Origin: Symsagittifera roscoffensis
Lineage: Eukaryota; Xenacoelomorpha; Acoela; Convolutidae
Length of the DNA stretch: 64,000 nt
Reading direction: 5' to 3'
Assembly (NCBI RefSeq): GCF_963678635.1
Contig: NC_087069.1
Location: forward strand, 24,170,303-24,234,302
Positions within the stretch are counted from its first letter, which is position 1. The number at the start of each line of letters is the position of its first letter. Shown one piece after another: positions 10,114-22,042 of this stretch. A program made the translations under genes and the position numbers. Below the pieces are notes generated by a model. The model ran no database searches. It worked only from the letters and a program-made list of their open reading frames with translations, and was not told the origin of the DNA.

Positions 10114-12768
10114 CTAGAAGTCGTTTGTGGGCTTTATACAACTCAAGTAATCTGCGTACACATCAATGTGCATTATTGTCTGGTCACTTGGTTCGCTTAA
10201 GTTTCTCGTTACTTCGTGGCCGCCCACAGTGATTATTGACATTATTCTTGCCCCAATCTTTGTTATGCCAAATGATTTTCCTCTAACCATTTTTACAGTG
10301 TTGCAGTTTCCATTTTTTGTCGACCCTTCAGAAGCTTCTGGTATTATTTGTGCGCCACTTAATGTTTCGTTCATTCTCTGTCTTTGGATCTCTTGCTTCA
10401 ACCGTTGTTCTATTTCTTTCGCTGCCAGGTCTTGTTTCACATTGTTGATGGCCTCCGCTGCCGCTTTCTCATAATCTATTGCTAGGTCGTTCTTCGCCGT
10501 GGCCTCTACTACGCTATTACATTGTGTTACAGCTTTCACTGTTTTCGTTGGTAGCTCCGCACTTGGTCTTTCTATGTTTTTCGTCTCAAATTCACCTTGT
10601 CTGTTTCTCTGGTTCTGCACCGCTGCCAGCGCCAACTTGTGTTTTGAATGACTCTGATTCTTGACCGCTTCCCAAAACAACGGACAGTCCATCCTGAAGT
10701 GCCCCTCTTGGTTGCAGAAGAAGCATCTTGCACCTATTTTGATGATCAAGCCACTATAGAACTCGTGTTCCTTCATCTGGCTCATCTCTTCCTCATCGGG
10801 TGCATATCCCAAACTCTTCATGCCCTGTTTGTATGTCGTGCAATCCGCCACATGATGATCCGCCGACCCACAGTTAGCACATGACCTGCGTTTGTCCATG
10901 TCATCTCTGGGCTTGTACCATGACGACCTCTGTGGCTGACTTCCCCCTTGTGTGTTCCTGTTGTCTGAGTACGAGTATTTCTTGGGTTTCATCAGCATGT
11001 ACTCTCTTGACTTCTGCCTCATCTCTTCTGGAGTTGGTGCACTGTCTTTCGACAATGTATAGTACGTTGCTAACATCGTTCTCAAGTCATCACTCTTTAC
11101 CCCATCAATGAACTTTAAGGCGATGCTGAAGTTCCTTCGATTGGTAGATTCTTCCGGGTCACTCCTTCTTCTCAAGCTCTCAAGATCATCTAGGAACCTG
11201 TCTATCGATTCATCGTCCCTTTGTCTCCTCTTTTCAAATCGCATCATCGCTTGATGACCCTTCATGCCTGAGCCGAACCTGTTTAACAATATTTCAAAGA
11301 TTTTGTCCGCTGTGTCGCGTTCCTCTTCTTTCTTCGCAACCACGCTTTTCAATGCCGTTCCTTCCAGATTGCTCAGTATCGCTGTGCATGCCTGCCTCTC
11401 ATCGTTCAAGTTGTCTTGTTCTAAGTGCAGCCTCATGACTTCTACCCAAGTGTCAATGCATCCATCTGAATCATCTTTGAACTCCTTCGGTTTCTTGAAG
11501 GTTTTCCTGGATTTGTTGCCTCCTCTGTCACTCGAGTCGGTGTTCCTCGTGGCGAAGGCTTCTAGCGTCCTGTTCATCATTTCCCAGGTGCTTGCCCAAG
11601 TCATGACATCCGGTCCCACGTTGTTGTGAGTCGTGGAGTCCCCTGGACCGCTGGTTGTGTTCACTGTTCCATTTTTTATAATGGCCCTGGCCCCCACCGG
11701 TGCCGTAATCGCGGCCTCCCGGGTTGCTGGTAACGGTGTTGACTGTCGTTTGTTCCTTTGAGGCTCCACGAAGTCCACTCTATTACCTTGTGTCCTCTCT
11801 GCAGCTGGCCTGTCTTGTTGTGTTGAATTCCTAAGAATAGCGTCTAGCTTTGTCTGTATTGCACTTGAGCTCTCAGCCTGTTCCCTACTCATCGTATCCA
11901 TTCTCGTTTCCAAACTCCCTAACTGGCAATTCACTGTGTCATATCGCTGCTTCATTTCTTGCATGTCTTTTCTGATGTTCTTTTCTCGCTCTTCATCAGT
12001 GGTTTCTACTTTGTCAGACATCTTCTGAAGCTTTTCCTCCGTCGCTCTCGCTAGATGGAAATAGTTGTCCAAGTACTCATGTTTGTTGTGTCTCATTTCA
12101 TTCCTTATCACATTTCTATCCTCTTCGCTGTGCTTCAGTTTCTCATCTATCTGATCTAGCTTCGCCATCAAGTCGCTTAACTCAAGAGTTGTCGTTCCAT
12201 GGTCCGTTGTTGTCCTGTAGTTGGTCACTGGTCCCGATTTTCTCTGACCCTCGTTCTGATCGGTCTCTGTTGTTCTCGTGGATACTGTTCCGAATGTTTT
12301 GCTTTTCTCGACTTTCGTCTCCTCCACTGCTGCGTCCTTCGACCTCATTCCGACCATCATTGCTAATCTTTCAGTAAAAGACGTTCTCTTTTGAGACTCA
12401 TCCTTCACTGTTTCTGGCGTGTTGCCTGTTGTGTCTTCCACGTTGTCTATCGGTGAGAACTCTATGGGATTCGGGTTGGGTTCTTCCGCATTAGGCATTG
12501 CAGTTGACTCTGTCGTCTTCTTTCCTGCTTCATCCACACTTTGATCAGGTGTCTCTAGATCAATCTCAATGGTGGGTGCTACTCGTTCCCCTTCCATGCC
12601 CTCTCTTGCTTTGTTCTCCGTGGTACTCCTCGTGCTGACCATACTAACTGAAAAGTTCTTCTTTGTTACCTTCGGACCCATTGATGTTGTCTTACGTAGC
12701 GACGAATTATACTTTGTCTTCGCTTCGGTAGATCTTTTTTCAGCTACCGGTACCCTGCTCCGCCTCAT
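10114..12768 (-). CDS. Gag polyprotein (C), two CCHC zinc knuckles
   Basis: This 884-residue frame starts at MRRSRVPVAEKRS, the first Met after the leader. The first 380 residues are low-complexity, rich in Ser/Thr/Glu, with coiled-coil stretches. A capsid-like region follows (KFKDDSDGCIDTWVEVMRLHLE to FIDGVKSDDLRTMLATYY), the usual retrotransposon Gag core. Two CX2CX4HX4C zinc knuckles come next, CANCGSADHHVADC and CFFCNQEGHFRMDC, for RNA packaging. The C-terminal part leads toward protease, and the frame is lost near 10,120. Gag is the best-preserved gene of C. Confidence 0.9.
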   Translation of the reverse strand: MRRSRVPVAEKRSTEAKTKYNSSLRKTTSMGPKVTKKNFSVSMVSTRSTTENKAREGMEGERVAPTIEIDLETPDQSVDEAGKKTTESTAMPNAEEPNPNPIEFSPIDNVEDTTGNTPETVKDESQKRTSFTERLAMMVGMRSKDAAVEETKVEKSKTFGTVSTRTTETDQNEGQRKSGPVTNYRTTTDHGTTTLELSDLMAKLDQIDEKLKHSEEDRNVIRNEMRHNKHEYLDNYFHLARATEEKLQKMSDKVETTDEEREKNIRKDMQEMKQRYDTVNCQLGSLETRMDTMSREQAESSSAIQTKLDAILRNSTQQDRPAAERTQGNRVDFVEPQRNKRQSTPLPATREAAITAPVGARAIIKNGTVNTTSGPGDSTTHNNVGPDVMTWASTWEMMNRTLEAFATRNTDSSDRGGNKSRKTFKKPKEFKDDSDGCIDTWVEVMRLHLEQDNLNDERQACTAILSNLEGTALKSVVAKKEEERDTADKIFEILLNRFGSGMKGHQAMMRFEKRRQRDDESIDRFLDDLESLRRRSDPEESTNRRNFSIALKFIDGVKSDDLRTMLATYYTLSKDSAPTPEEMRQKSREYMLMKPKKYSYSDNRNTQGGSQPQRSSWYKPRDDMDKRRSCANCGSADHHVADCTTYKQGMKSLGYAPDEEEMSQMKEHEFYSGLIIKIGARCFFCNQEGHFRMDCPLFWEAVKNQSHSKHKLALAAVQNQRNRQGEFETKNIERPSAELPTKTVKAVTQCNSVVEATAKNDLAIDYEKAAAEAINNVKQDLAAKEIEQRLKQEIQRQRMNETLSGAQIIPEASEGSTKNGNCNTVKMVRGKSFGITKIGARIMSIITVGGHEVTRNLSEPSDQTIMHIDVYADYLSCIKPTNDF

Positions 12769-12968
12769 TATTTACAATTGTTACTATTTACAGTATTATT
12801 ATCTACAAAATTCTACTCTAAGGTTAAAACCTCTTTTGACAACAAAAAAAAATTATAAAAAGCAATCGATGATTTGCTAAAAACCACTTTTCTTAAGCTC
12901 TTGAAAATTTTATATGTTAGTATAGGATAGAGAATATGATTTTACAATTGGTTACCTCAACCTGACTT
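12769..12968 (-). other. Leader upstream of C Gag
   Basis: A short AT-rich non-coding leader lies between the Gag start and the minisatellite. I find no sequence here that matches the leaders of A and B, and no primer-binding site can be assigned. Confidence 0.4.
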
Positions 12969-13590
12969 ACGTCCCAAGACCAATTTCCCAAGACTAGTGT
13001 CCCAAGACTAATGTCCCAAGACCAATGGCCCAAGACCAACGTCCCAAGACCACTGTCCCAAGACTAATGTCCCAAAACCAATGGCCCAAGACCAACGTCC
13101 CAAGACTATTGTCCCAAGACTATTGTCCCAAGACCAATGGCCCAAGACTAATGTCCCAAGACTAATGTCCCAAGACCACTGTCCCAAGACTAATGTCCCA
13201 AGACCAATGGCCCAAGATCAATGTCCTAAGACCACTGTCCCAAGACTAATGTCCCAAGACCAATGTCCCAAGACCACTGTCCCAAGACCAATGTCCCAAG
13301 ACCAATGGCCCAAGACTAATGTCCCAAGACCAATGTCCCAAGACCAATGTCCCAAGACCAATGTCCCAAGACCAATGTCCCAAGACCACTGTCCCAAGAC
13401 CAACGTCCCAAGACCACTGTCCCAAGACCAACGCCCCAAGACCAATGTCCCAAGACTATTTCGTACCAAGACTGCTCTGGTCCAAGACTGTCCCAAGGCT
13501 GCACTGTCCCAAGACTGTCCCAAGACTGTGTTGCCCCAAGACTGTCCCCAGACTGCAATGTCCCAAGACTTCTTCGGTACTGTCCCAAGA
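12969..13590. repeat. 14-bp minisatellite (GTCCCAAGACCAAT)
   Basis: More than 35 imperfect head-to-tail copies of a 14-base unit are present, with variants ending CAAT, CACT, TAAT or GGCC. Towards the right it degrades into longer gaps between TCCCAAGAC cores. Long open frames in several phases on both strands follow automatically from the 14-base period and are not genes. The array sits just upstream of C's Gag leader, the position occupied by a different minisatellite in A. Confidence 0.95.
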
Positions 13591-14762
13591 CTCGTCACTG
13601 AGTGTCTGGATATCGGGTCCCTTCTTCTTCGTTGTAGGGACGATTGAACCACTGTACCTTTTACCACCACTCGAGCTCTAGTAAAAAGTTTTCCCAAAAC
13701 CCCTATCTTAATGGTCGAAACCCAAACACTAATCCAGTCTTTTCAGGCTATTTGAAACTCTAAATTCCCCGCAGGTATCTTGTGATCACCTGTTCAATAA
13801 AGTACCAACAACAAATTTTCCCCAAAACGTAAAATTTTAAACTGGAAAAAATTTCAAAAACAGATGGGTGAATTCTCCTAAAATTCTAGGTTGACTGATG
13901 TCAATCTTGTCCGAAAAAATGTCTGGTACCCGATTGCCACGCGTTTTCCTCCCCCCTGCTAGCGATCTTATGGGGTAATATAAAAACTGTCTATGTCCGT
14001 TCCCACCGACCGATCCGACCAGGGTACCTACCTTAACCTGATTCTAATTTTGGATATCCGCTTCCTATAACCAACGCGTGTAAATATCTTGTCCCAAGAC
14101 CAACGCCCCAAGACCAATGTCCCAAGACTATTTCGTACCAAGACTGCTCTGGTCCAAGACTGTCCCAAGGCTGCACTGTCCCAAGACTGTCCCAAGACTG
14201 TGTTGCCCCAAGACTGTCCCCAGACTGCAATGTCCCAAGACTTCTTCGGTACTGTCCCAAGACTCGTCACTGAGTGTCTGGATATCGGGTCCCTTCTTCT
14301 TCGTTGTAGGGACTATTGAACCACTGTACCTTTTACCACCACTCGAGCTCTAGTAAAAAGTTTTCCCAAAACCCCTATCTTAATGGTCGAAACCCAAACA
14401 CTAATCCAGTCTTTTCAGGCTATTTGAAACTCTAAATTCCCCGCAGGTATCTTGTGATCACCTGTTCAATAAAATACCAACAACAAATTTTCCCCAAAAC
14501 GTAAAATTTTAAACTGGAAAAAATTTCAAAAACAGATGGGTGAATTCTCCTAAAATTCTAGGTTGACTGATGTCAATCTTGTCCGAAAAAATGTCTGGTA
14601 CCCGATTGCCACGCGTTTTCCTCCCCCCTGCTAGCGATCTTATGGGGTAATATAAAAACTGTCTATGTCCGTTCCCCCCTACCGATCCGACCAGGGTACC
14701 TACCTTAACCTGATTCTAATTTTGGATATCCGCTTCCTATAACCAACGCGTGTAAATATCTA
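13419..14762. repeat. 672-bp tandem duplication
   Basis: The segment starting at 13,419 (GTCCCAAGAC) repeats from 14,091 with an offset of 672 bases. It contains the end of the minisatellite and about 500 bp of AT-rich non-coding sequence ending GTGTAAATATC. The copies differ at only a handful of bases, such as GACGATTG versus GACTATTG, so the duplication is recent. It contains no gene. Confidence 0.95.
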
Positions 14763-15716
14763 ATGTAACTAAGTCGACGATGCCGAACAATTAGTTACTC
14801 TAATGTGTCCCCCCTTTTTACAATTTATAACCGCTAACCTCTAACTTAACCAGCCCCCTTTCTAACCTCCCCCCTCTTTAGCCCCCCTCTTAAGCGGAAA
14901 AATCCCTTAAGCGCCGGGTGCTAAACCTCTCGAGAGAAAACCGTAGACCTGTTTCCAGTCCTGCTTGTGCAAAAACTTCCTCAAAACAATGGGACTCCGC
15001 TTATCCAATTTTACACTTATCTCCTATAATGTAATGTGGATTCTAACGATAACCGTTGCCCAACTTGAGAACACCCCTGTGCGTCCTCCTGTGGTGATCC
15101 TGTGCTGGTTGTCTCTGTTCTGCACTTGACAGCAGCACCACTTTCCCACTTGGCTGGTCACCTCTTCCAGTCAAGTCTCCTAGTTGTCCGGTTCGATCCT
15201 TGTGAACCACTTTCCCACTCGACTGGTCACCTCTTCCAGTCAAGTCTCCTAGTTGTCCGGCTTGGTTGCAATCTATCTGAAAACCCTCAACAACGCCCCC
15301 CACTCGGGCACCTTTTTGAAGTCACTGGTTTAAATTGCTATATTGATCGAAACGATCGGTCTTATAAAACAGTATGGGTATACTATTTAATTAATATAAA
15401 GGTTTGATCCAAATGATCCGGTATCAAAGTCACTGTCTTTTCGTTTTTGTTCCTTTTTCTATACTTTTTTCTTGTTTTTGTTTCCCTAGTTACCCCCCTT
15501 TACTCGGTTAGCTAGGCCTCCTTCGGAGATCGTGCCAGGAAGTTTTCTCAAGTTTTCTTAAAAAGCTATCACGGTACAACCGGAAGGTTTACACGTTCCC
15601 GCTGAACCGTACCACCGGTACTCTAGAATGGGCATTCAGCCCGGAGCTGTATCAAGTGGGTTCGACTCCGTAGTCATGATGTCGTAAAAACACCCAGGAG
15701 CGCCATAAAAACACTA
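14763..15716. other. Non-coding block, diverged counterpart of A's 2.35-kb block
   Basis: No gene is visible. The right-hand end (about 15,500-15,716) is similar to the right-hand end of the block at 53,906-56,256. Shared pieces include AAAAAGCTATCACGG, GTCATGATGT and ACCCAGGAGCGCCATAAAAAC directly before TGTAAC. This supports a conserved order of LTR, block and Gag in both subfamilies. A 69-bp direct repeat lies inside it. Confidence 0.55.
15138..15262. repeat. 69-bp direct repeat
   Basis: Two adjacent copies begin CCACTTTCCCACT at 15,138 and 15,207 and run through GGTCACCTCTTCCAG and CTCCTAGTTGTCCGG. They are almost identical. The repeat is non-coding and lies within the block upstream of C's Gag. 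Confidence 0.85.
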
Positions 15717-16613
15717 TGTAACAGTCGCCTACTTCAGTCACATATGAGGCTTAAGAAAAATAGGCCCTATAACCATTGGCTCAAGAGTCAGGGACACTAT
15801 CTCTTGTGTTTTTCTACCTCAAGAACGGTCGGAGCCAATTCGGTTCGCTTGCGACATGAGACTAGAACCCGTTACAGCTTAAAGGCTACTACCAAAATAT
15901 CCCCCCACTCTAGAAAATAAGAACGTTCCCATACTTAGGTCTCAAAATACCCAAAATACACGAACGCCGTTAAAAACAGGGTCGGAACAATCCGTTAAGT
16001 TACTTTTTATTGGACAGTGAAACTTTGATCCATTTCAGATGGATCAACCTAAAACTCGCCTTACCTCAACATAACAATCATAAAACACACTCGAGAAAAT
16101 TAAATTAGGGACTCACATGTTGATGCACTCGAGTACAAGGAGTAATTAAATTGGTAAGCAACTCAAGAATTGGATAATATAACTAGATAAGTTTAATACT
16201 GGTCAGTTTTGGTAACAGAAGTAAATTCTGGCTCTAGAATTGGAGTTTTTGTATGATCCATTGGGACACTCAAGCTGTCCACCTTTCCATTGAAGGTTCA
16301 CTCTAGCTCGTTCCAAATAATTGTTCTCTCTTCTTTTTATTATCTCTCTTCCTATTCCGGGATAAGACAGCTCTACTCGTGTCCTATTCTATATCTGGAA
16401 ATTGCGAATAGCAATTTCCTGCTGTTTTTCTTGAGTATTTTCCCGCAATTGTAAACTCGGATGTTCTGATTTTTCACTTTTTGTTTTCAGTTGGTACGAG
16501 AAAACTGAGCATGACAGGCTCCATTCAAAATTTTCAAAATTAAAACTTCACTCCGAAATCACGTATTTTCGTGTCTCTCAAGGTCAAACTTCCAGACATG
16601 ACCGACTGGCACA
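15717..16613 (-). repeat. Putative 5' LTR of element C (diverged)
   Basis: The plus-strand edge TGTAACAGTCGCC matches the edge TGTAACATTCGCC of the LTRs at 32,984 and 56,257. Inner parts are also shared, such as AAAAACAGGG and GATGGATCAACC near 16,040. Beyond about 16,070 I find no similarity to the other LTRs, so the outer edge is undetermined; 16,613 is simply where B's coding homology ends. No TG...CA pair or target-site duplication can be fixed. Confidence 0.45.
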
Positions 16614-19600
16614 AATGCAGGTACTGAAATCTGCTCCATCATGAATCGAATGAAACAGAGAGCGTCTCTCCGCTTCGCACACGCTACTGCTGCTCCCTCG
16701 TTGATTATCAGATCCCTCAGGTTCGTCATAAGGAAAACCTTCTCTTCTTTTGACCTCTTCCTTTCTTCCGAATCATATTCTTCGCGAGTCAGTCCCATCA
16801 TGCACCAGGCTATATCAGTCAACATTTCATCTGTGCCAGGCAATTGATAATCACCTTGTCCCAAATCCATGACCTCTTCGACTCGTTTCCTTTTCGCTGA
16901 ATTGACAGCTTTCATCTATATCTCCGAATCCACCTTCGTCTTTCCTACTCTCCTCGGCATCACTGTGCTGCCTAACTTCATTTTCATCGCATTGATCTTA
17001 TCAATCACCAATTTCGATCGCATCGTTCCTCTCCTGGTTCTTGACAGATACACCACCTCTCCTTTATTGTCCTGCGGTGTCATCTTGATGGGAGAATTCG
17101 CTTCACTTTCATCAGTGGCTGAGTCAATCAACAACTCACTCCATCTCCCTTCACACTCATCAAGCTTGTCAAGGACTTCCCGCATCAAGGGTCGGTTGAG
17201 ACCTGTTTTCAGAATGGACTGGGTCCCATAGCTCTGGACCACTGTCCAGACTTCTTCCATGATCGCCACTCTGTCCAATCTGCATCCCGTCCTACTTTCA
17301 TGGTCTCGGTGATGTACTTCCCATTCTTCTTCGGGCAACGTTCCCAAGAAAGGTACTATGGCTGAGCCTTCTATTCTTCTTCTTCTAGGTGATTCCATGA
17401 GGATTCTTTGTTCGTTATTTCTTGAACTGCCAGGAGAGCTGCTCTTCGGCAAATTCCGTTTCATTTCCATAAAGGCTGACGGAGGCTGCAGTGTCGAAAT
17501 GCCTTCATCCGCTGGCTCAGTCGTCTCTAACGTATCCGCGTTGTTCTCAAGATCACTGAAGATATTGAAATCCAGGCTGGATCCTCCTCCTGTCGATGCC
17601 CTGTCGTCTTCCCCACCAGCTTGACTTGCATTTTGTTGCATGGGTTCTTCGGCTTGACGGCTTCCTCCCTGTTCGTCATCTTCTTCTGACATATCTTTCT
17701 TTGAGCTCGAGGGTCCTTGTTTATCATTGTCGGTTCCTTCCGGAAACTTCGGTATGATCAATGTACCGGCCGATCTATCTTCCTCTTCTCCATGGACCAC
17801 TTTGATTTCCTCGCAGCCGAAGGGTGCTAGGAAGGTTCTCGTTCGCAGCGTTCCTACTACCGTCAACTCCGGTTTCACACTAGTCAGGATCAAGGAGGCC
17901 TCAGGCAGTTCGGTCCTGCCTCTCATCTTCATAGACGCTAAGCCTAATCCCGCCCATTCCTCGTCAAATCTTCCAGGCTTGGGAGTTGCGGCGTTGCTTA
18001 TTCGCCTTCTCGTCGCTTGATCCGTTGAGGCAAATCGTGTGTACTGTAACACAGCGGCATTTCTTCCCACAACGTATGTAACCATCGTTGCTACGAAAGT
18101 CCCTATTCTCCTTTCATTGGTTTCGAATGCTCTCAATCTAGGAGTTTGTACCACGGAGACTGCTCCGAGCAACATCCTTCTTATCAGAGGGAATTCAGGG
18201 ATTGGCTCCGGCAGCTTCTCGTAATCACCCCAGTCTTTCGTCTCTTCTCTCACTTTATGATATGCTGCAGTGAGACGAGGCACTCTGGTTATCTCACCAT
18301 TCGTTTTATCATAGGGTCTCAGATTCCAAAGCTTCGGAAACACTTCGATGTGTCCTCTTTCTACTTCTCCCATGCGATCACGGAAGTAATCGTCAAAATT
18401 GATGACTGTCATCTCTGGCTCTGATAATTTCTCAAATAACAGATCTTCACTCATGAGCTCCCGAAATGTGTGCTGCTCACACCAGTTCAGTGCACTACCG
18501 TCCACTGCTGATATGAGGTTCAGGTGCAGCACCGACCTCCTATACGCATCCACCTTAACGTCAGGGAACGCAAACGTGACTGCTGGTCCATTGCTCACTG
18601 TCACAAACTCCGTGGCTCATCTGATCAGTGCTAAGGGATCGGTTCTCATAGCCAAGCTCAGATCACTTAACAGAAGCATGCCTCCAACATGTCGTCTAAC
18701 ATCTTCTTCTCTTTCGACAGTCTCATCTTCTCCCGTTCCAAAGCGATTTTGTTGTAAGAGATATTGGATAAGAGTGTGTCTCAGGTCTCTTATCTTATTC
18801 CACAAGTCCGTGGATTTCTTCATATCTAAATTCCTCACTCTCTCTCTCATCATCTCTGGACAACGTGTCAATTTCATTAGTCATCCCAAGTTTCCGTGGG
18901 TAATCGCAATCAGTGTTAGAAGCCCATCTAACCGCAGGTTCTGGATTCCTTCGGTGAGCAGCATCGCCGGTCCTTTCACGAAACTCTCTGCTCCAAACGT
19001 CACGAACAAGGCTAGTAGTTCCACTATTGACACTTCCACTACTGCTTGGAGGAAATCTTTTATCAAGTAATGAGAGACTTTCGGGTAGACTTTTGCCAAG
19101 AAGGATGCGGTCCATCCGGCTCCCAACCCTTCCAGCATGCTGTCTGTCCATTCAAAGCCTTCCTGTCCCTTCACTTCCTGGGTATAGAAGGTTTCCAGGG
19201 TAACCTGATACATTCTGTTTACAAATTCAGCGGTCTTTTCTTCGGCATTTTCCGCCAGGTTCGCTTCCTTTAACAAGTAGGCATGGATCTTCGTGATCAT
19301 CACAGGGCATTGCTCAAAAGCATCTGCACCCAATGCCGCTACTCGAGGATTTAGGTGTAGCCACTGGTTGGCTTCGGCTTGGTTGTCAAAACCATCGCCT
19401 CCAAATGAGCTCTAGTCTCTAGTGAATTTTTCCTTCTCGTGTTTTCACCTGCCACATCCATTGCTCGGAACCATAAGTCGTTGGACATCGCTGCGATCAC
19501 TCGATGGTCGTCGTCTATTCCCGGTTTCAGTTTGAGCTGTCGACTGAAGTTGGACAGTTCCCACCCCAGCACCTCGTCCAACAATAACATGTGCAGCGCA

Positions 19601-19851
19601 TGGTCCTTGAATCCTCTCATCGCGTTCGAGATATCTGACCACACTGCAGGTAGTTCAGCCTTGAGTGGCCTCAGGTTCTCCATCTCTATCATGCGATTTG
19701 GGGCTGATATGATCACATCATGTTTTCTTTCCGAAAGCAAGGTCACAATCGCATACGCGAATTTCAGTCCATACGGGAGATGTGCATACCCCGGAGACAA
19801 CGCGAATACTACTCTCGGTGTCACTTTGGTGAACTTCACACATCGACTCAA
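16559..19851 (-). pseudogene. Long unknown ORF of B (ORF2 distal part), broken and truncated
   Basis: Frames at 19,351-19,851, 18,881-19,333, 18,617-18,877, 16,916-18,604 and 16,559-16,915 align in order with A's frames at 39,112-40,761 and 34,715-39,103. The 562-residue frame (16,916-18,604) is the longest. It shows that the region around LPEPIPEFPLIRRMLLGAVSVV is continuous, whereas in A it is split by a one-base deletion. Near 16,836 the sequence jumps from LTDIA directly to WCMMG, skipping about 0.5 kb present in A. The last 18 residues (from FVPVG) do not match A. No known domain is recognised. Confidence 0.7.
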
Positions 19852-20640
19852 GGATATCTTTTATCGCTGGCCACACAGCATTCTCTGCCGTTGTAGGATC
19901 TCTGAGTCTGCTCAGAAAACCTCTACTGTGTAGATGGTCATTGATGCCAGCAAACACGATCGTAATTGGGTTCATGTCCGTCTGCCTTTGTACCCCTATA
20001 GCCAGAGATACCGATTGCAGTAGGTCCAGATCGATCGCTGCCAACATTATAACGTCCGGCCAAAACAGAGACTTGGAGGTGTACACGAACTCTGAATTCG
20101 TTACTATCATGATCTTGGCCTTCCTCATTTCTGCTTTGTCATAGGCGGCGAAGATGGTCTCATCTTTCTTTATCGCTTTCAACCCGCCGTATCTTTGGAC
20201 ATCACCATTTGACCCACTAGTTTTGGGTATATTCTTTCATTCACATGACCAGGGGGTGTCGTCAGCTGCCTGAACATCTTCACATGTTGTCCAATTGGCG
20301 CTCTGGTCGTCAGAAATCTTCCTCGTCTCTCTTCCCGATTCCCCTCATCATGATTCAATCTCACATCCTGCAAGGGTCTCGCGTTCACTGGTCCCATTGT
20401 GTTGTTAGAGGGCAGTCCCTCTAGGTCAGCAAATCTCAAGGCCGTCGTGGAGCTGAAATTTATGCTAGCGGCTATCAACCAGTCTACGCCGGTTATTGAA
20501 TACAGTCTGCTGACGGATAGCGTCGCTCCATTCAGCATCCTCCTTGCCTCTTCGATGAAGCTTATCCTCTGGAGATCCAGCTTCATTAGTTCGTCTTTGT
20601 ATACATGCCAGGGAGATGGTATGGGTCTTGAACACATCAA
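19718..20640 (-). pseudogene. Region between SGNH and long ORF (B), possible second SGNH-like domain
   Basis: Two frames (20,179-20,640 and 19,718-20,182) match residues about 625-890 of A's 929-residue frame. The second contains ITIVFAGINDHLHSRGF. Its GIND tetrad, after a buried strand, resembles block III (GxND) of SGNH hydrolases, but no clear GDS nucleophile block precedes it. The frame overlaps the next one (19,351-19,851), and the homologous protein continues there in a +1 frame. Confidence 0.5.
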
Positions 20641-21929
20641 CGAGCCTCTGCCCGGGCGTCTCTCCTCTCGACTGGTACTTGTCGTCTCCGATCTCGTGTC
20701 CGATCTAGACGTGCTGGCTGTCTCTTCAATTGGTTGACAGGTCCTATTCTTCTCCTCCTCATCGGCGCTTCTCCTAATCGATCCTGTACGTCTTTCCTTT
20801 GACCTGGTTCGCTGGAGCTCTGTTGTCTGTAGTTCATGACGGCCGGGACCGTCCCCAAGCGTGTTTCTAGGCTAGGGGGAACAAAGGTGGTAGTCACCGC
20901 GTCATTCGCTGTTCCTTCTTCCTTCAGCACTCCTGTGTCAAAGAGTTCCGCCTCTTGTTCATCCAACCGCTCTTGGAAGACTCGATTCAACCAAGCCTCT
21001 CCTTCGATACTATCGAAGTGGATGCCGTCCGTGGTCAGTCTGGCTTGATCCATAGCTCTCAACTCATGTTCGATATCCATGAGGATCATTCTTCCGGCAT
21101 TCCGATTTGCGAGATTCCTCAAGATGTTATTCCACCTGACGACTCCTTCGTTGTGCCTTCTTCCTGCTGCTGTTAAGCTCCTCTCGTTCGTTGGCACAGT
21201 GCAAACGGTCAGTACCGCGCAATTGAATTTCTGCCAGAGGGTAGTGATCAAACACACCATCATTGATTCCCATAGTGCTTCCTGCTAATCCGAACCTCTG
21301 GAGATGTCATTCGTTCCAACCAGGATCATCACATTGGGGATCCTCCCTGGATTCATCAGTTCCACCATTCGATATAACTGGGCTATCGTCGCGCCTCCGA
21401 AGGCCATCACCGTGGTGACCCACGAGGTCCTCAAATTCGATAGTACTCTGACCAAGCTGTCTCCCAGTATCAGATGTGATGTCACCAGTGGCAGTTGTTG
21501 CAGGTTGACTGCCAGGTTCCAAGTCACTCGATTGAAGCAAGCTCTCGGATCTGTCTCCGGAACTCCCGTAAAATTATATCTCAATTGATTGCTCTTTTGT
21601 ACGTCTATTACACGAGACACTTTCTTCGCTGGCATCTTCTGTATTCTTCTCTCTGGGGCCTTCGAGCTGCCCATGAGTGGCGTCACTTCACTTATCCCCT
21701 GTCTGATCACGGTCTGGGAGAGTCGTACTCTGCCCGTGTCGTCAATCGTTCCATAGGGTGCAGTCACCCCGGAATCTGGCGCATTCTTGCTGGCGAGCAG
21801 TCGCCCAGCTGTCTCTATCAGCTTCCTCATCGTCTGCTCCACGAGTGGGTCACCTAAGGTATCACTCGGGTCCGGGATTGTCACTCGATCAGTTGCAGTT
21901 GGGAGTCGCGTTTCTGTCGTTTGACTCAT
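20637..21929 (-). pseudogene. SGNH/GDSL hydrolase domain (B), split
   Basis: Two frames together cover the SGNH domain. The first (21,285-21,929) holds block I ILGDSLVRVL, block II AFGGATIAQL and block III LVGTNDIS. The second (20,637-21,263) holds the C-terminal block V TTDGIHFDS with its DxxH dyad. A break at 21,263-21,285 separates them. All four catalytic positions are present in the combined sequence, as in A, but a single protein cannot be made. Confidence 0.8.
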
Positions 21930-22042
21930 TTTTCGAGGCGTCGAGGCTCCATCGGGGACTGCCCACGAGGAAAACTCCTTGCAGGTATCACTTTCTCCAC
22001 GGCCGTTGTCAACGCCATCTGTTCCGATCGCTCCTTGTAGTC

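Larger units (their letters stand above)
1..16613 (-). mobile_element. Ty3/Gypsy-type LTR retrotransposon C, degraded
   Basis: Reading leftwards on the minus strand this stretch holds an LTR-like region, a long non-coding block with a minisatellite, Gag, protease, RT, RNase H and integrase, then tandemly repeated copies of the downstream frames. The domain order protease-RT-RNase H-integrase defines the Ty3/Gypsy class. Proteins align along their length with elements A and B but are clearly diverged, so C is a second subfamily. Several frameshifts and an in-frame stop interrupt pol, and a deletion joins integrase to a downstream frame, so the copy is dead. The left end is outside the window. 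The right border with B is placed at 16,613, where B's homology to A stops; it is approximate. Confidence 0.85.

Noticed and set aside
13081-13647. 188-residue plus-strand frame rich in QDQCPKTNVPRP repeats
   Set aside because: It is an automatic product of the 14-bp minisatellite; several overlapping frames on both strands show the same effect.
12969-14270. CRISPR-like or satellite array of short repeats
   Set aside because: Units are contiguous 14-mers without unique spacers, in a eukaryotic retroelement setting; it is a minisatellite.
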